From Nostoc sp. FACHB-280 (GTDB lineage Bacteria; Cyanobacteriota; Cyanobacteriia; Cyanobacteriales; Nostocaceae): a stretch of DNA of 64,000 nt. The translations under genes and the position numbers were made by a program. The DNA lies in contig NZ_JACJSD010000001.1 in NCBI RefSeq assembly GCF_014697615.1, positions 1 through 64,000 of the forward strand, written 5' to 3'. The notes beneath the pieces were generated by a model. It did not search any database, was not told where the DNA came from, and saw only the letters and a program-made list of their open reading frames with translations. This document shows, piece after piece, positions 11,321 through 21,363 of this stretch (position 1 is its first letter; each line of letters starts with the position of its first letter).

Positions 11321-11707
11321 ATGTCTAGTTCTGGGGATGACTATATTATTTCCCGCCAAAAGAAAATTGAGCGAAAGAAACGGATTTTAACGGTAGTAGG
11401 TTTAGCCTCTTTCGTTGGTTCTACTGTATTTGGTGTGATTAGTGGAATACCACAAGCTCATCAGCAGGCTCAGAAAAAGAATGTATCTATTGAGTCTTCC
11501 TTACAGGAAAAAGCACGGGGTTATGAACTAGTTTTACAACGAGAACCAAACAACCAAGAGGCTTTAGAAAAACTAGCTATAGCCAAATTAAATTTAAAAG
11601 ATACCAAAGGAGCGATTGAGATTATGGAAAAGTTGGTCAAGCTACATCCTGACAGGCAAGATTACAAAACTGTTTTAGAGCAGGTAAAAAAGCAGCAAGT
11701 TAAGTAA
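11321..11707 (+). CDS. Membrane-anchored TPR protein
   Basis: The 128-residue protein has a basic N-terminus, one transmembrane helix at about 22-42 (ILTVVGLASFVGSTVFGVI), and two tetratricopeptide units at about 65-125 (YELVLQREPNNQEALEKLA, then IMEKLVKLHPD). The orientation suggests the repeats face away from the N-terminal side. It lies 52 bases upstream of the giant glycosyltransferase and may be co-expressed. The function is not recognised; TPR units imply a protein-binding role. Confidence 0.75.
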   Translation: MSSSGDDYIISRQKKIERKKRILTVVGLASFVGSTVFGVISGIPQAHQQAQKKNVSIESSLQEKARGYELVLQREPNNQEALEKLAIAKLNLKDTKGAIEIMEKLVKLHPDRQDYKTVLEQVKKQQVK

Positions 11708-11759
11708 AAGAAAGCCTCTATTTAAAAATAATATTGTAATTATTTAGGTAGATAAATAT

Positions 11760-14700
11760 ATGACAAAAAAACTTACTCAGTCTAATATTTCCGAGTGCCA
11801 AGAAAAATTTAATCTTTCTTACCATGTAAACTTTGCTTTATGGTGTGAAGAATTAGTAGGGTTTGCCAATAAAGATGTTTTAGAAGTTGGTGGAAGTCTC
11901 CCTCAAGAATTTGTATTTGATTATTTACACGCTAAATCGTGGACTGCTGTTGAGTCTCCCGAATATGAAGATGCTCTTAAAGGAGTTAGTAATATTTCAC
12001 AAGCTTCGATATTGCGTCATCTATCGAATGAGGAAAAATTAGATTTTACTGAGAATAAAAATATAAATGATGATAAGTACAAATTTTATGCAGCAAACAT
12101 AGAAGAATTACCTCCTGAATATTATAATCAATATGATTTAGTTTTTTCTATAGCTGCATTTGAACACATTCATAAATTTTCCACAGCCTTAGAAAAAATG
12201 TTTTTATCCTTAAAACCAGGAGGTCAGCTTTTTTCAGTTTTCTCTCCTATTTGGTCTGCCCATGATGGACATCATTTACCTACAATTACAGACTCTAAAG
12301 GAAGAAGTTTTGATTTTCAAAACTCTCCGATTCCTCCTTGGGGACATCTATTAATGCGTCCTCCAGAGCTTTGTCATCATCTTTATCAATTTACAGATAA
12401 AGAAGCGGTAGATTTAATGATGTATCACGTTTATAATTCTGGACATATTAATCGTTTTTTCACCGAGGATTATCTAGAATTTATAAATCAAAGCTCTTTT
12501 ACAATTAAAAGATTTGATCCAATAGGTTTATGTTCAATACCTAAAGAGATTCAGCAGCAACTTGAAACTTTATATCCAGGAAGAGAGTATTTTGCGAATA
12601 ATGGAATCTTAGTAGTTTTAGAAAAACCTCAAAATTCAGAAAAACAAATTCAATCACAGTTAGATACCAAAGTTTTATTTAATCAAATCCATCCTCATAG
12701 AAAGGAAGAATCCAGTCATGCCAAAACAGAAAAAGTATTAGGAAATGCTCATAAAGAAAGTGATTCTGTGGGTGCTAGTCTTGCTGTGTGCATGATTGTG
12801 CAGAATGTAGAAAATACACTAGCTATTGCTCTCGAATCTCTACAAAATATTTATGATGAATTAATTATTGTTGATGGTGGCAGCACTGACTCTACTTGTG
12901 AAATAGCTTTACGTTATGGAGCAAAACTCATACATTCTCAATGGCAAGGAGATTTTGCGTTACAAAGAAATATATCTTTATCTTATGTTACATCTGATTG
13001 GGTATTTGTTCTAGATGCAGACGAATTCATTGATAAAGTAACTTTAGATTTTTTGCAATATATTAAAACAACTTCTAGCAAGGAAACAGATAATTTCTGG
13101 CTTCCAAGAAAATGGATTACTCCATTTAGCCTAAAGCATTATATTTCTAGTTCTCCACACTATCCAGATTGGCAAGGTCGTCTATTTAAATATTCTAACA
13201 GTGTCACCTATAAAGGACGTATTCATGAACTTCCTCAAGGATTTAATGCTCCAGCAAAAGGTTTGCATCATCTGAGTATATATCATCTAGATTTATTGGT
13301 GAATAGTGAATCAAAGCGAAAACAAAAAGTTCTGAAATATTCTGGAATAACATCACAAGGTGGAATGCCACATTTCTATTTACCAAATTTTAAAAATGTG
13401 CAGAAACAAGCCTGGAATCTTAATCAAATATTACCTGTGGTACAAAACTTAATTCAAGATATACCTATGAAATGCAAAGTGTGCGAATCTGATACACAAC
13501 TCTTTGCTAAAAGTATTGTCCTCGGTCAGTATGAAGTTGATTATTTTCAATGTTCTGATTGTGGATTTGTGCAAACAGAAGAACCTTATTGGTTAGATGA
13601 AGCTTACTCGGATGCTATAGCTCGTACCGATGTTGGTTTGGTGTTTCGTAACAACAATTTATCACGTAGAACTGCTCATATAATAGTAAATCTTTTTAAT
13701 CATGAAGCAAAGTTTTTAGACTATGGGGGTGGCTATGGTCTATTCGTGAGGATGATGAGAGATTTGGGGTTTGATTTTTATTGGGATGATAAATTCTGCA
13801 CCAATTTATTTGCTAAAGGTTTTGAATTTGATTTAGATAACAATGCTACTTATGAATTAGTAACTGCTTTTGAGGTATTTGAGCATTTTAGCAATCCCAT
13901 AGAAGAAATTGAAAATATTTTAAAAATTTCCAAAAATATTTTATTTAGTACGGAAATTTTACCTGAAAATAATCCTAAGCCTAATGAGTGGTGGTATTAT
14001 TCACCTCATGATGGGCAGCATATCTCTATATATACAGTTAAGACTTTATCAAAAATTGCAGAGAAGTATAATTTAAATTTGTACTCAGATGGCTCATCTT
14101 TACATCTATTAACTGAACAAACTTTACCTCCAGAGTTGTTTAATAGTCTTTGCTATTCGCCTATAGAACCATTCAATAAACAGTCCCTACTTCAAAATGA
14201 TTACTCAAAAGCAGTCTTTTCACTCATTAGTAGGCATAATAACAGTTTTATCAAGGTTAATGAAGGTCATGAATATAGTACGAAAAATCCAACAATATTA
14301 GTAGATGGGGTGTTTTTTCAACTCTATCAAACTGGAATAGCTCGTGTCTGGAAATCTTTGCTAGAAGAATGGACTAATAATGGTTTTGCTCAACATCTGA
14401 TTGTTCTTGACCGTGCTGGAACTGCCCCTAAACTTCCTGGAATTAGATATTTAAATATCACAAGTTACGATTATGATAATACTGATACTGACAGGGAAAT
14501 GCTACAGCAGATATGTGATGAAGAAGGGGTAGATTTATTTATTTCTTCTTACTACACAACTCCATTAAAAACACCTTCTGTATTCATGGCTTATGACATG
14601 ATTCCAGAAGTGATGGGATGGAATATGGATAATCCTATGTGGCAAGTCAAACATGAGGCTATTCAGCACGCATCTGCTTACATTGCCATTTCGGAATATA

Positions 14701-15764
14701 CAGCGCGTGATTTATCAAACTGCTTTCCTGAAATATCTGTAGAGTCTATTACTGTTGCTCATTGTGGAGTTAGTAGCACTTTTTCGCCAGCAAAATCTGA
14801 AGATGTTAATAGTTTTAAATCGAAGTATGGCATTACAAAACCTTACTTTATTTTAGTTGGGGCTGGTAATGGTTATAAGAATGGGGTGCTATTCTTTCAA
14901 GCATTTTCTCAGCTTGCTAATAGCTATGGATTTGATATTGTTTGTACAGGTAGTGGTGGGATATTAGCAGCAGAATTTAGAGCTTGTACATCTGGTAGTT
15001 CTGTTTATATGTTGCAACTTAGTGATGAGGAATTAGCAACAGCTTATTCTGGTGCAATGGCGTTGGTTTATCCTTCTAAATATGAAGGATTTGGGATGCC
15101 AATTGTGGAAGCAATGGCTTGTGGGTGTCCGGTAATTACTTGTCCTAATGCTTCAATTCCAGAAGTAGCAGGAGAGGCGGCAATATATGTGAAGGATGAT
15201 GATGTAGATGGAATGGTAAATGCTTTATGTGATATCCAAAAGCCGAGAATTCGTCAACCATTGATTGAGGCTGGTTTGGTGCAGGCGCAAAAGTTTTCTT
15301 GGTCAAAAATGGCTAATATCGTCAGTTCTAGTTTGATTAATGCTAGTCTGTTGTCTTTGAATTTGAAGGAAATTAATGTTATTATTTTCCCTGATTGGTC
15401 GCAATCGGAAGAGTTACTTGGTTTAGAATTGGAATCTGTAATTAAGGCGATCGCAACTTATCCAGATAGTCAAAAAACTACTTTATTAATTAACACCAGT
15501 AATATTTCTACTGAAGATGCAGAACTGTTACTTTCTGGCATCACCATGAATCTTTTGATGGAAGAGGATTTAGATATCAGCGAGGGATTAGAAATTGCTT
15601 TGGTTGGTAGTTTAGCAGATATTCAATGGCAAGCTTTATTACCTCGTCTCAGCAGCCGAATTATTTTAGAATATGAAAATAAGGCAGTTTTGGCAGAACT
15701 CCCAATAGAGACACTACCAGCTTGTGTACTAGAAAGCTTTATTAATCAACTTTGTGTTTTATAA
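11760..15764 (+). CDS. Multidomain methyltransferase/glycosyltransferase (MT-GT2-MT-GT4)
   Basis: This 1334-residue fusion has five parts. (1) A class I methyltransferase lies at about 35-240 (DVLEVGGS, AAFEHIHKF, LKPGG). (2) A GT2 glycosyltransferase lies at about 340-480 (LIIVDGGSTDST, DWVFVLDADEF). (3) A zinc-ribbon methyltransferase lies at about 570-800 (CKVCESD, CSDCGF, FLDYGGGYG). (4) A GT4 glycosyltransferase lies at about 842-1190, with the donor-site motif YPSKYEGFGMPIVEAMACGCPVI (split here for reference: YPSKYEGFG then EAMACG). (5) A C-terminal module at about 1202-1325 has acidic patches and the motif PDWSQSEELL. That module reappears at the N-terminus of the next protein. The likely role is assembly and methylation of a surface polysaccharide or glycoprotein glycan. 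Confidence 0.88.
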   Translation: MTKKLTQSNISECQEKFNLSYHVNFALWCEELVGFANKDVLEVGGSLPQEFVFDYLHAKSWTAVESPEYEDALKGVSNISQASILRHLSNEEKLDFTENKNINDDKYKFYAANIEELPPEYYNQYDLVFSIAAFEHIHKFSTALEKMFLSLKPGGQLFSVFSPIWSAHDGHHLPTITDSKGRSFDFQNSPIPPWGHLLMRPPELCHHLYQFTDKEAVDLMMYHVYNSGHINRFFTEDYLEFINQSSFTIKRFDPIGLCSIPKEIQQQLETLYPGREYFANNGILVVLEKPQNSEKQIQSQLDTKVLFNQIHPHRKEESSHAKTEKVLGNAHKESDSVGASLAVCMIVQNVENTLAIALESLQNIYDELIIVDGGSTDSTCEIALRYGAKLIHSQWQGDFALQRNISLSYVTSDWVFVLDADEFIDKVTLDFLQYIKTTSSKETDNFWLPRKWITPFSLKHYISSSPHYPDWQGRLFKYSNSVTYKGRIHELPQGFNAPAKGLHHLSIYHLDLLVNSESKRKQKVLKYSGITSQGGMPHFYLPNFKNVQKQAWNLNQILPVVQNLIQDIPMKCKVCESDTQLFAKSIVLGQYEVDYFQCSDCGFVQTEEPYWLDEAYSDAIARTDVGLVFRNNNLSRRTAHIIVNLFNHEAKFLDYGGGYGLFVRMMRDLGFDFYWDDKFCTNLFAKGFEFDLDNNATYELVTAFEVFEHFSNPIEEIENILKISKNILFSTEILPENNPKPNEWWYYSPHDGQHISIYTVKTLSKIAEKYNLNLYSDGSSLHLLTEQTLPPELFNSLCYSPIEPFNKQSLLQNDYSKAVFSLISRHNNSFIKVNEGHEYSTKNPTILVDGVFFQLYQTGIARVWKSLLEEWTNNGFAQHLIVLDRAGTAPKLPGIRYLNITSYDYDNTDTDREMLQQICDEEGVDLFISSYYTTPLKTPSVFMAYDMIPEVMGWNMDNPMWQVKHEAIQHASAYIAISEYTARDLSNCFPEISVESITVAHCGVSSTFSPAKSEDVNSFKSKYGITKPYFILVGAGNGYKNGVLFFQAFSQLANSYGFDIVCTGSGGILAAEFRACTSGSSVYMLQLSDEELATAYSGAMALVYPSKYEGFGMPIVEAMACGCPVITCPNASIPEVAGEAAIYVKDDDVDGMVNALCDIQKPRIRQPLIEAGLVQAQKFSWSKMANIVSSSLINASLLSLNLKEINVIIFPDWSQSEELLGLELESVIKAIATYPDSQKTTLLINTSNISTEDAELLLSGITMNLLMEEDLDISEGLEIALVGSLADIQWQALLPRLSSRIILEYENKAVLAELPIETLPACVLESFINQLCVL

Positions 15765-15856
15765 AGTTTGAACTAACAGTTTGAATAATTTTATTTAATG
15801 GTGAGTGCTTTAGTATTAAGGCACTCACTCTAGTTTAAAAAGAAGGAGAAGATAAC

Positions 15857-17968
15857 TTGATTAGCACCACAGAAGAATTGAGTAATGACTTTGATTCCCT
15901 AAATACTAATAATATTAATATAATTGTTTTTCTTGACTGGTCACAGACAGAAGATAATCTTTATCAAGATTTAGAAAAGGTAATTCAGGCGGTCAACAAT
16001 CATCCTGCTAGTAGTCAGATAAATTTAATGATTGATATTAGCAATGTGTCGGAAGATGTCGCCAATTTAGCATTGTCTGGTGTATTAATGAATCTGCTGA
16101 TGGCAGATGATGCTGATGTTAGTGCAGGTTGTGAAGTGTCTCTAGTTGATAGTTCAGATGTTTATCAATGGGAGATAATATCTACTCAAGTTCATGCACG
16201 AATTATTTTAGATAGTGTTAATCAAGAAACGGTTGCTAATATTCCCGAATATTCAATTGATGAATTTTGTCAGATATCGATAGTACAATTAATTTATGAT
16301 TTAGCAAATAGATTATTTCAAATAGGATATTGGCAAGGGGCGATCGCACAATATCAAAAACTGCTAAAATTGCAAATCAATAACTTAGAAATTTACAGTA
16401 ATTTAATTCATTGCTACAGAAGTTCTCAGCAAACTGAGGCTTATTATACAACACTACATCAGGCGATCGCACTCTATCCCACAGAAGGGAGTTTGCATTT
16501 TTCTTTAATCATCGATTTGCGGCGTGATGGTCGAACACAAGAAGCAATTGCTAGTGCGGAACATGCTTGTGTATGCTTGCCGGATGATTATACTTTTAAG
16601 CTGCTGAAATATTTAACAGTACCTAGCATTTATAATTATGTAGATGAAATAGACTTTTATCGCCAGCGTTACACCCAAGGCTTACAAGATTTAATTGCAC
16701 AAACAAGCTTAGATACTTTAGAAGAAAAAATTAATGCTTTCAATGGTATAGGTCGTCTGACAAACTTTTATTTATCCTATCAAGCCCAAAATGACCGAGA
16801 TTTGCAACGTCAATATGGACAGTTAGTGCATGACATTATGGCGGCTAACTATCCCCAATGGGTTGCACCTTTGTCTATGCCAAAACTCCAGCCACAGCAA
16901 AAAATTCGCATTGGCTATCTTTCACATTATTTACATTCTTATAGTGGCACATTATGGTTAACTGGTTGGCTACGTTATTGTAATCATCAAGACTTTGAAG
17001 TTTACTGTTACTATACAGGTAATGACCCAGATCCAGTTACAGAACAATTTCAAGAATATAGTGATATTTTTCACCATATTCCTTATAATTTGCCTGGAGT
17101 TTGTGAACAAGTAATTGCTGATAACTTACATATTTTAGTGTTTCCAGAAATTGGCATGAACCCACAAACTATGCAAATTGCTGCACTTAGACTTGCGCCT
17201 GTGCAGTGTGTAGCTTGGGGACATCCGGTAACAACTGGTTTACCAACAATTGATTATTTCTTATCAAGTGAGTTAATGGAACCGGAAAATGCCCAAGAAC
17301 ATTATTCGGAAACACTAATTCGTTTACCTAATATTGGTGTATCTTACCCCAAACCTTATATTCCCCCCATCATCAAAACTCGCTCAGATTTTCAGTTTCC
17401 AGATGATGCGGTGATTTATTTATGTTGCCAAGCACCATTTAAATATTTACCCCAATATGATTTTATTTTGGCAGAAATAGCCCGTCGTGTACCGCAAGCT
17501 AAATTTGTATTTTTGCGAGGAACTTTACTTCAGTCGCGTTTACAACGTGCTTTTGCAGCGATAGGTTTAAATAGTGAAGATTATTGTGTATTTTTAAATA
17601 TTCCCGATCGCCTAGATTATCTGATGATTAACTTATTATCAGATGTTTATTTGGATACTTTTACTTGGTCTGGTGGTAATACTACCTTAGAAGCGATCGC
17701 TTGTAATCTCCCTATTGTTACTTGTCCAGGAGAATTTATGCGTGGTCGTCACTCAGATAGCTTTCTCAAAATGCTGGGAGTGACTGAAACCATCGCCGCC
17801 AATGAAGCAGAATATATTGATATCGCCGTTAAGTTGGGACTAGACTCAATGTGGCGAAACCACATCGCCGAAAAAATCAGCCAGCGTCATCATTTATTAT
17901 TTGATGACCAGGCTTGTGTTGCTGGGTTGGAAAGTTTTTATCGCAAAGTGCTGAGTGCTGAGTGCTGA
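15857..17968 (+). CDS. SPINDLY/OGT-like (GT41) glycosyltransferase with TPR repeats
   Basis: The 703-residue protein starts at TTG 15857, eight bases after an AAGGAG box. Residues 1-140 repeat the C-terminal module of the upstream protein (FLDWSQTEDNL, LSGVLMNLLM). TPR-like helices span about 150-260. The catalytic region at about 345-700 resembles O-GlcNAc transferase/SPINDLY: KIRIGYLSHYL, PVQCVAWGHPVTTGLPTIDY, SETLIRLPN, DTFTWSGGNTTLEAIA and CPGEFMRGRHS. It probably adds a sugar to proteins or an acceptor glycan. The last codons (KVLSAEC) are written by the GTGCTGA heptamer repeat, so the C-terminus was set by repeat DNA. Confidence 0.88.
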   Translation: MISTTEELSNDFDSLNTNNINIIVFLDWSQTEDNLYQDLEKVIQAVNNHPASSQINLMIDISNVSEDVANLALSGVLMNLLMADDADVSAGCEVSLVDSSDVYQWEIISTQVHARIILDSVNQETVANIPEYSIDEFCQISIVQLIYDLANRLFQIGYWQGAIAQYQKLLKLQINNLEIYSNLIHCYRSSQQTEAYYTTLHQAIALYPTEGSLHFSLIIDLRRDGRTQEAIASAEHACVCLPDDYTFKLLKYLTVPSIYNYVDEIDFYRQRYTQGLQDLIAQTSLDTLEEKINAFNGIGRLTNFYLSYQAQNDRDLQRQYGQLVHDIMAANYPQWVAPLSMPKLQPQQKIRIGYLSHYLHSYSGTLWLTGWLRYCNHQDFEVYCYYTGNDPDPVTEQFQEYSDIFHHIPYNLPGVCEQVIADNLHILVFPEIGMNPQTMQIAALRLAPVQCVAWGHPVTTGLPTIDYFLSSELMEPENAQEHYSETLIRLPNIGVSYPKPYIPPIIKTRSDFQFPDDAVIYLCCQAPFKYLPQYDFILAEIARRVPQAKFVFLRGTLLQSRLQRAFAAIGLNSEDYCVFLNIPDRLDYLMINLLSDVYLDTFTWSGGNTTLEAIACNLPIVTCPGEFMRGRHSDSFLKMLGVTETIAANEAEYIDIAVKLGLDSMWRNHIAEKISQRHHLLFDDQACVAGLESFYRKVLSAEC

Positions 17969-17984
17969 GTGCTGAGTGCTGAGT
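17948..17984 (+). repeat. Heptamer tandem repeat (GTGCTGA)x5
   Basis: Five perfect GTGCTGA units overlap the 3' end of the SPINDLY-like gene, and its TGA stop is part of a unit. A second short repeat block (CACCTGT/CACCTAT) follows at about 18000-18029. Such short tandem repeats are typical of heterocystous cyanobacteria. Confidence 0.95.
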
Positions 17985-18037
17985 AAATATTGTCTACTCC
18001 TATCACCTGTCACCTGTCACCTATCACCTCAAAACAT

Positions 18038-20302
18038 CTACTCCTCTGCTTGACCGACGCGGCGAATATTGATGATGTCGCTCATTTTTTTAATTTGGAC
18101 AAACACTTGTTCAAGTTGTGGTCGATCGCGTATATCTATACCTAAGTCCATTAATGCTGGTTGTCCACTGGCTGTTTTAACTTGGGCATGACGGACGTTA
18201 ATACCTTGGTCACTTAACCGCGATAAAATGTCTTTTAAAACGCCTACACGGTCTAGGGCTTCAATTTGGATATTGACTGGGTAAGTGTGGGGGCGAGAAC
18301 TATTTTCTACTGCCGCATTCCATTTTACAGGCACTAGGCGATCGCCTTCGACATGATCTAAATTATGACAGCCTTGGCGATGGATAGAAATTCCCCGACC
18401 GCGTGTCACTACGCCAATAATTGATTCTCCGGGAATTGGTGTACAACACCCCGCCAGATGATACACCAAACCCTCAACACCGAGAATCGGCGAATCGCTG
18501 GCGCGGGAACTGCTGTGGGGAACATCCCGTAAAGCTTTCGCTGATGATTCTTTAGGGACAAATGGGGGTATGACCATTGTGGCAGGTTGCTGTGCCTTGA
18601 CCACATCCCGCCAGCGATTTAGGACTAAATTTAAGGTAATTTCGCCATAACCCAAACCTGCAAGTAAATCTTCGACGCTGTGATAGTTGCACTTTTCAGC
18701 GACAGTCTGCATTGCGTCTGATTTCAGCAAATTATCAAAACCAGTTTTACCGAGTTCTTTTTCTAACAAGTCTCGCCCACGGGTGACGTTTTCTTCACGG
18801 CGCGATCGCTTGTACCATTGCTTAATTCGATATTTTGCCGTGGAAGTTCTGACAAAATTCAACCAATCTAAACTCGGATGGCTATTCTTTTGGGTGAGAA
18901 CTTCGACAATATCGCCATTTTGTAACCTTGTAGATAAAGGTACTATCCGCCCATTTACCTTTGCACCTGAACAATGGTTGCCGACTTCTGTATGGATGCG
19001 ATAGGCAAAATCTATACTAGTAGAACCAGGATTTAAAGAAACAACATCACCCTTGGGCGTGAACACATAAACATCGTCTTCAAATAAGTTATCTTTAACG
19101 CTATCTAAATATTCTTGGGCATCTTTCAGGTCGCTTTGCCACTCTAATAATTGCCGTAACCAAGTAAACTTTTCATCAGCAGCAGTTAACGTACTATTAG
19201 AACCACCTGTTTCTTTGTACTTCCAATGGGCTGCAATACCATATTCAGCGATATGGTGCATTTCCAGGGTGCGAATTTGAATTTCTAAAGGACGACCAGT
19301 TAAACCAATAACCCCTGTATGCAGAGACTGGTAACGGTTGGGTTTGGGTAAGCCGATATAATCTTTAAATCTACCGGGAATGGGGCGAAACGCATCATGA
19401 ACAACAGCCAAAGCCCGATAACATTCTTCGTTGGTTTCAACAATAATTCGCAGCGCCGCTAAATCATAAATTTCATGAAATTCCTTTTGCTGTCGCTGCA
19501 TTTTTTGATAAATGCTGTACAAATGTTTGGGACGACCGCTAATATCTAAACAGCGAATTCCAGCTTGTGGTAAACGTTCTCGTAAAATATCTGTGGCTTT
19601 GGCTAATTTCTCTTCTCGCGCCGTGCGTTTTTCCGAAACATGCTGCTGCATTTGGCGAAAAGCTTCCGGTTCCAGATATTTAAATGCTAAATCTTCTAGT
19701 TCCCACTTAATATGCCAAATACCCAAGCGGTTGGCTAAAGGTGCAAAGATATCTCGTGTTTCTTGGGCGCTGCGACGACGGCTATCTTCTGACATATATT
19801 GCAGAGTTCGCATATTATGCAAACGGTCTGCTAACTTGACTACAATTACTCTAATATCTTGCGCCATTGCCAAAAACATCCGGCGGAAATTTTCGGCTTG
19901 GCTTTCGGTTTTACTTTTGAAATTAATTTTAGAAAGCTTCGTGACACCTTCGACTAACTGCCGCACTTCTGAGCCAAATAGCTCTTCTATTTCTTCAATT
20001 GTGACATCTGTATCTTCAACTACATCATGAAGAAATCCAGCTGCTATCATAGCAGGACTACCCCCTAAATCGCGTAGCAACCCAGCTACGGCAACGGGAT
20101 GATAAATATACGGTTCTCCAGATTTGCGAAATTGTCCATGATGGAGTTGATAGGCAAAAGAAAATGCTCGACAAATTAACGACGCATCATTCTGTCTTCG
20201 GTCTTCTGGTTCCACACTTCTGGGTGATGACTCGCGTAAACATTTGTTGAGCCATTCTGGAAGTGTAACGTCAATTGAAGTACTAGTAGCTATGCCGCTC
20301 AT
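18038..20302 (-). CDS. Bifunctional (p)ppGpp synthetase/hydrolase, Rel/SpoT family
   Basis: The 754-residue enzyme makes and degrades the stringent-response alarmone. In order it has an HD hydrolase domain at about 45-200 (YIYHPVAVA, FLHDVVEDTD with His92-Asp93), a synthetase domain at about 250-370 (YQSLHTGVIG, EIQIRT), a TGS domain at about 405-470 (VFTPKGDVVSLNPG), a conserved cysteine region (LAGCCTPIPG) and a C-terminal ACT domain (IEALDRVGVLKDI). Both catalytic halves look intact, fitting the single bifunctional enzyme usual in cyanobacteria. It is divergent from the probable patD. Confidence 0.95.
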   Translation of the reverse strand: MSGIATSTSIDVTLPEWLNKCLRESSPRSVEPEDRRQNDASLICRAFSFAYQLHHGQFRKSGEPYIYHPVAVAGLLRDLGGSPAMIAAGFLHDVVEDTDVTIEEIEELFGSEVRQLVEGVTKLSKINFKSKTESQAENFRRMFLAMAQDIRVIVVKLADRLHNMRTLQYMSEDSRRRSAQETRDIFAPLANRLGIWHIKWELEDLAFKYLEPEAFRQMQQHVSEKRTAREEKLAKATDILRERLPQAGIRCLDISGRPKHLYSIYQKMQRQQKEFHEIYDLAALRIIVETNEECYRALAVVHDAFRPIPGRFKDYIGLPKPNRYQSLHTGVIGLTGRPLEIQIRTLEMHHIAEYGIAAHWKYKETGGSNSTLTAADEKFTWLRQLLEWQSDLKDAQEYLDSVKDNLFEDDVYVFTPKGDVVSLNPGSTSIDFAYRIHTEVGNHCSGAKVNGRIVPLSTRLQNGDIVEVLTQKNSHPSLDWLNFVRTSTAKYRIKQWYKRSRREENVTRGRDLLEKELGKTGFDNLLKSDAMQTVAEKCNYHSVEDLLAGLGYGEITLNLVLNRWRDVVKAQQPATMVIPPFVPKESSAKALRDVPHSSSRASDSPILGVEGLVYHLAGCCTPIPGESIIGVVTRGRGISIHRQGCHNLDHVEGDRLVPVKWNAAVENSSRPHTYPVNIQIEALDRVGVLKDILSRLSDQGINVRHAQVKTASGQPALMDLGIDIRDRPQLEQVFVQIKKMSDIINIRRVGQAEE

Positions 20303-20585
20303 ACAAAAGGTGATCGGTAAATAGTAAGATGGACGAAGTTTACAGCATCAACTAATGGTGATCCTGTGTCCCTGGTGGGGGTAGTAAATGCAGTGTGAGG
20401 ATGATGAGTCTATTGCCTTGTGGTAGTCCTCCATTTTAGCTTTCAACAAGCATCATCTGGAAAAACCTACGATGGCGAATAAGCCTCAAAAGAGGATTTG
20501 AGGCTTGTGATAGTGATAGTGGTTCAAGAAGATATACTGTAGAAGAAAAAATTCTTGTCATTAATACTATCTTAAATGGCACTAG
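20303..20585. promoter_or_regulatory. Divergent intergenic region with a 10-bp-stem hairpin
   Basis: The region separates the rel/spoT and probable patD starts and should hold both promoters. AAGCCTCAAA at 20481-20490 pairs perfectly with TTTGAGGCTT at 20497-20506, giving a short-loop hairpin about 80 bases upstream of the patD-like start. It could be a leader structure or an operator. No NtcA or HetR box was identified. Confidence 0.5.
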
Positions 20586-20945
20586 ATGTCTTTAAATTGT
20601 GAGAAATATCAAGCACTGGCAAAGTTATTAGTGCAGTTACGTTCTGATGTCTCTGCTGGGGAATTTGACAAAACCCAACTGCGACAGCGTGTTGCTGATT
20701 TGCAGCAGTTATTTCAACGTGAGATTGTGCCTTTAGCAACAGCAGATTCTAAAGAACTGTCTTATCAAACGGAAATTAGTAAACAATTGCGCTTATTGGA
20801 AATTGATATCACATTTTTCCAAGGCGCAAGGCAGGCTGCCACAGCAAAAACCAGACTTCAAACCATGAGCGATCGCCTCACTACTTTAATTCAATATTGC
20901 CATGCCATACTGCAACAAGAGACACCAGAAGTTTCTGAGGATTAG
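20586..20945 (+). CDS. patD: Probable heterocyst frequency control protein PatD
   Basis: The 119-residue, mostly helical soluble protein starts MSLNCEKYQALAKLLVQL. It has a conserved-looking second half (EISKQLRLLEIDITFFQGARQ, AKTRLQTMSDRL). Length, start and this pattern agree with my memory of PatD, a small protein that limits heterocyst frequency in Anabaena and has been linked to FtsZ. No catalytic motif is visible. The call rests on recall only; a generic cyanobacterial helical protein is the alternative. Confidence 0.55.
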   Translation: MSLNCEKYQALAKLLVQLRSDVSAGEFDKTQLRQRVADLQQLFQREIVPLATADSKELSYQTEISKQLRLLEIDITFFQGARQAATAKTRLQTMSDRLTTLIQYCHAILQQETPEVSED

Positions 20946-21363
20946 TCTGTCTGTTAAGTTTTGCCGTTAAATTCATCAGGATCAAAGAAATCTGGTAAAC
21001 AACATAGATTCTCTAAGTTGATGAAGATTTAATGCTGATATTTTAGGGTGTAGGGGTATGAGGGTGTATAGGTGTGAGGGTGTGGGTGTGAAGAAAGAAG
21101 CAGGGCGAATGGAATTCACGGCTATACAGGCAAAGTCCGAGCAGGCGGACTAACGTGAAATCAAGGGATTTAGAACCTGCGGAGGCCAATTTTGTTTGTG
21201 TAGACGCGGTTTCTAACCGCCCTTTTCAAGTTAAACTGACACCAATCAAAACCCCTACACCCTACACCCTTACACCCCTACACCCTGACTCTCTTCCACC
21301 CATTACTTCCTCAATAACTGTAGGATTGTTACTTAGTACAGGACAATCCCCAAGCAATTCGGA
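20946..21363. repeat. Intergenic element with facing GGGTGTAGGGGT / ACCCCTACACCC arms
   Basis: From about 21046 to 21090 the plus strand carries GGGTGTAGGGGT-type repeats. From about 21248 to 21297 it carries the complement (CACCCTACACCC). Together they bracket a roughly 150-base core that contains GCGGTTTCTAACCGCC. The arms could form a long imperfect hairpin or mark a non-autonomous mobile element. The plus-strand frame here (21155-21385) is repeat-derived and not a gene. Confidence 0.65.
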
